Of a stretch of 64,000 bases of DNA, positions 63,001 through 64,000 are shown piece by piece (position 1 is the stretch's first letter; each line of letters starts with the position of its first letter). This DNA comes from CAYRPN01 sp964426135 (GTDB lineage Bacteria > Planctomycetota > Phycisphaerae > Phycisphaerales > Phycisphaeraceae), in contig CAYRPN010000002.1 in assembly GCA_964426135.1 (NCBI GenBank), forward strand, positions 62,001 through 126,000. The letters are read 5' to 3'. A model generated the notes under the pieces. The model made no database searches and was not told the DNA's origin. It was given only the letters and a program-made list of their open reading frames with translations. Both the position numbers and the translations under genes were made by a program.

Positions 63001-64000
63001 TTACCGTGACCTACGCGGACGAAGCCGCGCTGCTCAACTCCACGATCGGCGCCAATGACGTCGAGGTGCACGGCCCCAACAGCTTCGGCGCCGTCGCCAC
63101 GCTGGTGAGCAAGTCCACGACTGCGAATGCGGCTTCCATCGTCGCCACGTATCGCATCACCGCGCCGGGCGGCACCTTCAATTCCGCCGACAACGGCACG
63201 TACGACATCATCGCCTTCCCCGGCGCAGTAACCGATCTGGCGGGCAACGGCACCGTCGGCGGCACGCTGGGCCAGTTCACGGTCGCCATCGGCATCCCCA
63301 CCGGCAACGCCAGCACGCCCAACGTGAGCGCCGGCGGCGAGACGACCTATCGCTTCACCGTGACCTACGCCGACCCGGACGGCATCGATCCGGCGACGTT
63401 CGATGGCGGCGACGTGATCGTCAACGGCCCACTGGGCTTCACGACCGGCGTGACCTTCATCGGCGCCGACCGCCTGACGCGCGGCACGCCGCGCACCGCC
63501 ACCTATGAGTTCACCGCGCCGGGCGGATTCCTCGATGCCGCCGACAACGGCGGTTACCAGGTCGTGATCCAGCCCAACCAGGTGTCCGACGGCCGCGGCG
63601 CGTTCGTGCCTTCCAGCACGGCGGGCAACTTCACGATCAACATCGATTCCAGCAAGCCGCTGGTCTCGCAGATCAACATCGCCAGCATCCGCAACCAGAT
63701 CGCGGCGCTGACGTTCTCGGTGACCTATGCCGACGATGTGTCGATCAATATCTCGACGCTGGATGATTTGGACATCCGCATCGCCGGCCCCGGCGGATTC
63801 AACCGCCGTGCGACCCTGATCGGCGTCAGCGGCAGCGGCGGCAGCGTGGTGGCCAGCTATGCGATCAGCCCGGCGTCCGGCCCGTTCACGCACCTGAACA
63901 ACGGCTCCTACCAGGTGTTCCTGGAATCCAACCAGGTGGCGGACGATTCGGGCAACGTCGCGGTGGGCAAACTGCTGACGAACTTCCGCGTGAAGATTTC
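45015..64000 (+). CDS. giant modular extracellular protein (partial at 3' end): LEPR-XLL-like N-terminus, beta-propellers, RTX-like, parallel beta-helix, Ig-like
   Basis: One open frame of at least 6328 codons without a stop, cut by the window end. It starts at GTG with GAAGGG upstream. Residues 41-55 (SVLETLETRLNFSGT) resemble the LEPR-XLL motif. Then follow NHL-like propeller blades (about 70-335, FGPDGNLYVA), an Ig-like module (about 356-460), two YVTN/lactonase-like propellers (about 655-1010 and 1170-1510), and an RTX-like region (about 1512-1730, GGEGNDDILVGG). Module A (1740-1917) is followed by four tandem modules of about 470 residues starting TFxVTNTNDSGAGSLR (1918, 2397, 2870, 3333). 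Module B (3801-3978) and a fifth start (3979) follow. A parallel beta-helix (about 4080-5850) holds an inserted lectin-like module (about 4396-4599). Ig-like domains run from about 5972. It is probably a surface adhesin or S-layer-like fibre. Confidence 0.9.
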   Translation, partial: MSQSRKRRSRKNASFQSPAILPGSRKASKAAVRAGQTRQPSVLETLETRLNFSGTVPAGGPVASILADLFISDATNNSIEIYNGLDGTVVGDGVASGAGGLADPRAFAFGPDGNLYVASGGTNSILRFNGATGAFIDVFDTLGSSPATAIEFGPDGFLYVAQTDGSNSLISRYDAFTPGTFVDIFASVGSAPFDMEFGPDGNLYVTGEVGSDQVIRRLGPGGAERGGVGLGSVLATIPNSAAVGIAIDPAGNLYVGDDSNGSIKRFTSEGVFIDEFVAGGTGGLSLPEDIDFGADGHLYAISSSNGGEVLEFSEVDGSFIGTLVANGSGGLGGPSFLLFAPGFDQPAQDAEFVDIDIVWRDDVAVNVGTLGNDEVRIIAPNGSIVSGQFQSVDNGTNGTPRVATYRVAAPGGFWGAEDNGFYRVESLGGGVDDTSANGSDNRVLGRLLVNLEHQTPTFDQQGSQVTVVGTDGTDLFSSFGNSSSIAVTVVTPQTGSIFTKNFVGGISADFITGAGADVITIDFGVAIHTYKVDAGVSSTSDLDQLTVVTGATGNTTTTLSNNSISGAFGSVETIGVEHFTLSIQGGPNHNVFSQSNFVGGTSTVTVTSTNGADNSLFIFGDNTPVSLLVTSSEIKVESQSTVELEFNQVLTDGVGGVNGLNFSQGIAQSPDGRHVYVTSIIDQSVALFDRDTNTGDLTFVATFDNNSGGITNMTSPLTIAVSPDGKHVYVGSQGTNALIVFDRNEVNGSLSFVATHVDGTEGISGMDGLQHVSISPDGKHLYVSGAASNSVAVFLRDAVSGKLSFVQAVTDGVNGADGLQDVVRTIVSNDGRNLYTAANGEGAVGVFARDPATGKLSFVQVLTDGGTGGNFLANVNALALDPTGSHLIAGAFVDSAITVFARDAGTGQLTFAQALSEGVGGVNGITGVNDVVVSPDGTRVYVVGHQADSVVTFSRDTGSGVLAQVDRAADGVNGFQGLDGVRAAIVSPDGKQVYTISFTDASLVGMQTRFELAVNHSTLAALQVGTGFGDDLAMVLTDGLTTNVALDLGAGNDQVQINDTNGADTVLVAGPTIDFNGRVIAPVQVEIVNLGMFGDGADQVTINLPQTAASQEIQVNGSANGTDSLTINGPTAAQSYDLTSGGVFVGEVNAQELLFIEAEFDSVSMNAPQSVATSPDGHHVYVAGADSDTIAIFERDTGSGELTFLSFIQDENGGVTGLDGVSHVAVSPDGQRVYTASRFESKISVFDRDSGSGALTQVQIVQDGVGGVDGLQGVNQIEVSPDGEFLVATGRSENKIALFTVEANGQLTFRQGVPIIGPRGADYSGDGRFLYVTSVENDSIVVFEQLAGGTLTQVQSIPNSGSVNNSLDDPFDVVVSPDGNNVYVASDQSDSVTVFNRNQSDGTLTFVEAHIEGVGATTGINSASALEISPDGRKVFVAGTFSSAVVTFDRSPSGTLTFGEAKIDEVNGVDGLGGSRFLAMSSDGRQLYAVGEFEDAVAVFSLGDQVPILHAGMENLLVQAGDGDDDIFLDNSTEGGNVSVTVLGGEGNDDILVGGEGGPLILNGQGGNDKLGSGSAGDLLIGEAGDDIFLSSAANNTMDGGADDDTYEFLDGFGEHTIIDSGGFDTFTFNAGIPTTTPLVVTIDAASLTIVSNGSTITADNVIEKIVGGTDDDQFFFVDQAVLAGGAGIIDGGPGTGDFLDYTAYTTAVSVDLIGGIATGLSSVVNVENVVGAGATPQLLGPTPYLSFADSPFTGTPFQYFHLEDFTDGLLNTPGVTANTGTVFTTANFFTDSVDGDDGAVDGSGSREGSFGVVAGAVTLVFTFDEGVLGSLPTHAGLVWTDGLSNPTRFRAFDISNNLLVDSGDLNLPNSGMVQDVTSEDVFFGVTFAGGIKRIEISETNSIEIDHLQYGLEQIVDTFVVTNTNDSGAGSLRDAITAANSASNRARIAFNIPDTDANFIDVDSGLSGGDAGADAFRIPLLSPLPALNNPLGIIIDGETQDAFTPTFNSAFGPSIILDGTSAGGNEGGHGLVLSGASNEIIGLTIGGFDASGIVIGTSSDNNLIVASHIGVNASGTAAFANDIGITVQGGNNQIGLPGGAFSNTIIGGNNLDGIAISGVTATGNRVQNVQIGINDLVGPIDLGNVSAGIRIDNAPGNTIGGAGADEGNVISFNGGFGVAIQGTFSTGNIVRGNLIGTTLDGSAAAPNFVGVSLFLGANGNQIGGTLLGEGNAIAFNTAQGVRLADAGTDNNAIRGVNSIFQNGALGIDIDGDGVTNNDVGDTDNGPNQQTNFPVISVVNRLTGTSETHVEGTISGQPNTQFAIDFYADTSPDPSGHGEGELFLGTALVTADGSGNAFFNLDLPVLAPAGSLVSATATDDSDNTSEFSLAVAATGASTFIVTNTSDSGPGSLRQAIIDANAASGSALIEFNIPDTDPNFIDVDSAVSGGDPDEDAFRISLLSALPAVINPLGTIIDGESQESFNAPNFDSNLGPAIIIDGASVGVGDGLALTSSNNEVIGLAITNFSGGNGIFVTGNDNLIVASHLGVNAAGSAAAGNDRGITISGSNNQIGMAGGGFAPTIIGGNDFDGMRFVSGGADNNRVQNVRIGINEIGGTAIDLGNGAGAAGIRIDGGTGNLIGGGGPGEGNVIAFNSEGIVINDESGTVVKGNLIGTDLSGNNPAGNASNGISIIQGANLSQIGGTAAGEGNRIAFNGGAGVVVLDVSGDGNAIRGNEIFENGGLGIDLNGDGVTSNDAGDADNGPNQQTNFPVITLVESGATTRVEGSLSSLALTTFFIDVFLNDSPDPSGNGEGQTFIGSFPLTTNASGAATFNETLAVSSSPGQFITLTATDTAGNTSEFSQAVAAAGATTFIVTNTNDSGAGSLRQAILDANAASGAATIEFNIPNTDPNFIDSDVAIAGGDAAADVYRITLSSTLPSLTNPDGITIGGESQSVFGGDTNALGPEIVLNGAVAVADGLVLSSDGNQVSGLVLENFTVDFLRIVGGNNNAIFGNYIGTDASGTLGRAGVGFDATTGVRISGNSNILDGNIISALRVGIAIAGTSSDNQIFGNFIGTDRTGNADLGNRTNGVVVGGGTNNTIGQPGNGNVISGNDNNGISINGGSTTGTVVQANIIGLSADLTTPLGNNGIGIALSDASLTRIGGSIPSEGNFIAHNGGNGVQVGLGTGNTIRNNQIFNNTQLGIDLIDVSIFGVNPNDVGDADTGSNNLQNFPVITLVESGAVRIVGTLNSTPNTTFDIDFYLNQTADASGFGEGAIVIDSTQVTTDGTGNASFDVSFAAGVVPGEFITATATNTTTGDTSEFSQAVAAAAATTFIVTNTNNSGAGSLRQAITDANAASGAARIEFNIPNTDPNFINTDGAIAGGDAGLDAFRITVTTALPNLTNPDGISIIGGTQLDFGGDTNALGPEIILSGGGTVNEGIVLASSGNEVRELVFENFTSNYIRIFNQDSNIIAGNYIGTDASGTLDRGGASSTGVSVFGSNNTVGGAGVADRNIISGLNRGVQIGGTGSGNQILGNFIGTDRTGNFDLGNALEGVLVNGGTNAIIGAPGAGNVIAGNGGFGILLLNTGTNGTMIQSNTIGADVTGANALANNSDGINVGDCDNTIIGGSDATLGNTIAFNGGNGVNVSNGNASGVTIRSNQIFSNSARGIDLGSNGVTINDAGDADSGANGFQNFPVISLVEAGAVRIVGTLNSTPNSTFEVDFYSNTSADPSGFGEGQIVIGSHQVTTDGSGNASFDVNLAAGIAAGNFVTATATNVTTGNTSEFSQAVVATLPGLVYLGPAPYLQASDSPFSGLPFSSFFLENFEDGLLNTPGLSANIGSVFNSGAFQDGVDGDDGAVDGTSLTGRSFGVSSGGVTIDFSFNSAALGGFPTHAGLVWTDGQGSPVSFEAFDASGNSLGVSGPFTLTISGVQGNTAEDRFFGVEFAGGISKIRIRDLGGAGLEVDHVQYGIAGAANTFVVTNTDDSGAGSLRDAIIAANAASGSSEITFSIPTSDPNFIDTDSAIAGGDAAADVWVINLLSALPAITANDIFINGVTQEAFGGDTNALGPEIVIDGLLAGADTAGLTILSDNNRIVGLNIQRFDGDAIIILDSDNNELGDNYIGTDATGTLARPNRVGVTVQSFTSAVNNRVGLSGQGNLISGNTGFGVRLAGSGAGGNFITGNFIGTDRTGAAALGNAGAGVEIILGAHDNFIGSGQFNDRNVISGNAAAGVLILDPGTTGNIVEGNFIGVNAAGAAALGNGASGVEIFGTDGNIIGQGGVGPGNVISGNLGHGILLDNADNNSIDGNNIGTLNNGVAGPGNALSGVSLNNGSDNNRIGENVPQGGNVIAGNGQDGIAIFGSNNNTVNHNRIGLLEGGLADGNGGDGVRIFGTSQGNVIGGPAIDFADAAGDFSNVSNPVSGEAGLQWLFGSAATLGGAITTFTSAFVTESVNGWSRAGGSFTSGPFVGRNATGVTQTPATLSVGAGQFVMAPGATGDAVARLTVPDEDIYQIRGVFKNGNATGNPTVDVHILVNGVSVFDGFLNLSGFGSEVQSPTLLIDLESGDTVTFVVGDGNNGSTSDAVIVDAKVSRASGNLLSGNLGSGVAISGAGTSNNKVQGNLIGVDESGTLSRGNQGAAGVLIDTEATNNLIGGDDLDGFGVGNIISGNSGAGVRMANSQTSGNRVEGNIIGATMFGNTGLPNDGGGVVITSFATGNFVGGGSPGAGNLISGNALSGVEISISAANNRVQGNRIGTDFQGLAALGNDERGVFINNADGNFVGTDGDGSGDATEGNIISGNGFEGVGISGSSATGNVIAGNFIGTNKSGAAAIGNSGRGVAIFAGASNNRVGTDGNGVSDVNERNIISGNAFEGVIIDQTGTDNNIIAGNFIGTDVTGLIDLGNLGSGVFIDLAGNTVIGGALASQRNVISGNQVHGIHVSDANATIILGNLIGTNLSGTAALGNSINGVFVDGGATQTTIGDGTVGGRNIISGNTVRGVQIDGSGTDISSIRGNFIGTNITGTAALGNGENGVLLSSGATNIFVGGSSAGQGNVISGNALVGVQIAGASAISIEGNIIGLNAAGTAALGNGESGVLINQGAFDNAVGNGAASGRNIISGNALVGVQIADVGTTNNVVDGNFIGTNAAGTADLGNGQVGVLVNFGATGNRIGELDGNVISGNNLIGIQISDGGTGGNTVKANIIGLNASGDADITDAQIGIDIGNGASNNTIGGPNAGDRNVISGHAFHGVRVIGATSGGNVIEGNFIGTDINGTADRGNLFDGVQIQNGPNNVVRGNLISGNNGDGVDLGPGTGSVVQGNLIGTDITGNLDLGNGEAGVRLVGSIGAAIGGANAVDRNIISGNNIAGVMIQDNATNNSVRGNFIGTNQAGTGALGNTFDGVQIFNGANGNTIGGLSVGEGNVISGNAQDGVEINGAGADGNIVQGNIIGLNALGTVALGNGQDGIRLTNVDTNNISRNTISANGRDGVLIDGGSTGNVLSGNFIGTDTSAALDRGNARNGVRIENSPTNTIGGNTAGNPGTGNGNVISGNGNAGIIIKGATATGISILGNVIGANVTGTVAIPNAADGIYIAGASGNSIGGPGNGNLISGNIGNGINIGGAASTNNVVQGNLIGTNLAGNAALGNSTNGIFVGDDGARATDPVSGYASGNFIGGASVSSRNILSGNGTFGYTTNSAGLAGTGNSIHGNFIGTDASGTTDVPNGLGGVLLQGQNNRLGGANPGEGNLISGNDGPGVTLATTAANGNQIFGNLIGTALNGVDALPNIGEGVLAHAIGTAAINNAVGGVLAGQGNTIAFNQGPGVGVAGNATRIAIRGNSIFSNMGLGIDLELNGVTNNDLDDPDAGSNNRQNFPTLAAAIQGSTIVTGSLNARPSTVHQLDFYSNNSSESGLRQGRVFIGSAQVTTNAGGDADFIVTLPVTTAAGDFITVTATDANGNTSEFSADVAVSQDTTAPTATLTTAPAVTIAGGTTYTFTVTYADEAALLNSTIGANDVEVHGPNSFGAVATLVSKSTTANAASIVATYRITAPGGTFNSADNGTYDIIAFPGAVTDLAGNGTVGGTLGQFTVAIGIPTGNASTPNVSAGGETTYRFTVTYADPDGIDPATFDGGDVIVNGPLGFTTGVTFIGADRLTRGTPRTATYEFTAPGGFLDAADNGGYQVVIQPNQVSDGRGAFVPSSTAGNFTINIDSSKPLVSQINIASIRNQIAALTFSVTYADDVSINISTLDDLDIRIAGPGGFNRRATLIGVSGSGGSVVASYAISPASGPFTHLNNGSYQVFLESNQVADDSGNVAVGKLLTNFRVKI
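50232..56948 (+). repeat. tandem modules inside the giant gene
   Basis: Two 534-nt modules (50232-50765 and 56415-56948; each begins LGPxPYL and ends HxQYG) flank four tandem modules that begin at 50766, 52203, 53622 and 55011. Spacings are 1437, 1419 and 1389 nt, all multiples of three. The first roughly 150 nt of modules 2 to 4 are nearly identical at DNA level, including ACGTTCATCGTCACCAACAC, which points to recent duplication or gene conversion. Confidence 0.85.
57250..62560 (+). repeat. parallel beta-helix repeat array (NxISGN / GNxIGTxxxG)
   Basis: The protein repeats a two-part unit of about 45 residues: NNxIGGxxxxxxN(V/I)ISGNxxxGVxI, then NxVxGNxIGTxxxGxxALGNxxxGVxI. I count about twenty close matches to ISGN. 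The DNA is correspondingly repetitive (GGCAACGTCATCAGCGGCAA and variants). One rung region is interrupted at about 58200-58810 by a non-helix module of the DFS...NP...G type (lectin-like, common in planctomycetes). Confidence 0.85.

Noticed and set aside
1..64000. tRNA, rRNA or tmRNA genes
   Set aside because: I scanned the gaps for T-loop-like GGTTCGAATCC strings with a matching acceptor stem and for rRNA cores and found none.

Overview
The window is high-GC bacterial DNA that most likely comes from a planctomycete (Planctomycetota). The evidence is a DUF1549/DUF1553 plus DUF1501 pair, a secreted ThuA-like protein, a tandem DUF1080 protein, an EF-hand secreted protein, an MJ0042-type zinc-ribbon membrane protein, and a giant extracellular protein whose N-terminus resembles the LEPR-XLL motif of planctomycete surface proteins. 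The class cannot be fixed from this sequence. I see no rRNA, tRNA, CRISPR array, integrase or transposase gene.

Layout. Positions 1-1.8 kb carry a glycosyltransferase and a methyltransferase on the minus strand. At 2.2-5.8 kb is a secreted cytochrome-like/DUF1501 pair. At 5.8-7.7 kb is an AT-richer island: an orphan Hint-domain polymorphic-toxin-like gene with its own promoter and palindrome, a SUFU-like putative immunity gene, and a convergent DUF433 gene. At 8.2-18.5 kb are two large secreted TPR proteins (834 and 2539 aa) that share a beta-sandwich-like module. At 18.6-25.1 kb are a 2-hydroxyacid dehydrogenase, an EF-hand protein, a zinc-ribbon membrane protein, argS and a ThuA protein. 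At 25.5-30.5 kb are an isolated nuoB, two overlapping hypothetical genes of different base composition, a lipoprotein, and a discoidin/pectate-lyase-fold protein. At 30.5-44.8 kb are mostly housekeeping genes (purD, truB, M32 carboxypeptidase, cysS, ybeY, rarA/mgsA) mixed with a HEAT protein, a small kinase-like P-loop protein, a DUF1080 protein and an acetyltransferase. From 45.0 kb to the end runs one uninterrupted reading frame of more than 6300 codons. It combines beta-propeller blades, RTX-like stretches, tandem approx. 470-aa modules, a very long parallel beta-helix and terminal Ig-like domains.

The gaps between genes are unusual. Nearly every long gap holds an inverted repeat or a short-word array: GTTTAGC/GCTAAAC hairpins, TAGGGTG hairpins, 217-247-bp palindromes with CCCTCACCC/CCCTCTCCC blocks, CTTTGTGTCCTTCGTG pairs, and arrays of words such as GGATTGCGGATT, AAAAGTGAAAAGT, CAATTGAAAATTG and CTGACCTC. 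Two have entered genes. One sits in frame inside rarA/mgsA, and one supplies the C-terminus and stop codon of ybeY. This repeat population, the toxin/immunity island and the giant surface protein are the parts most worth following up.
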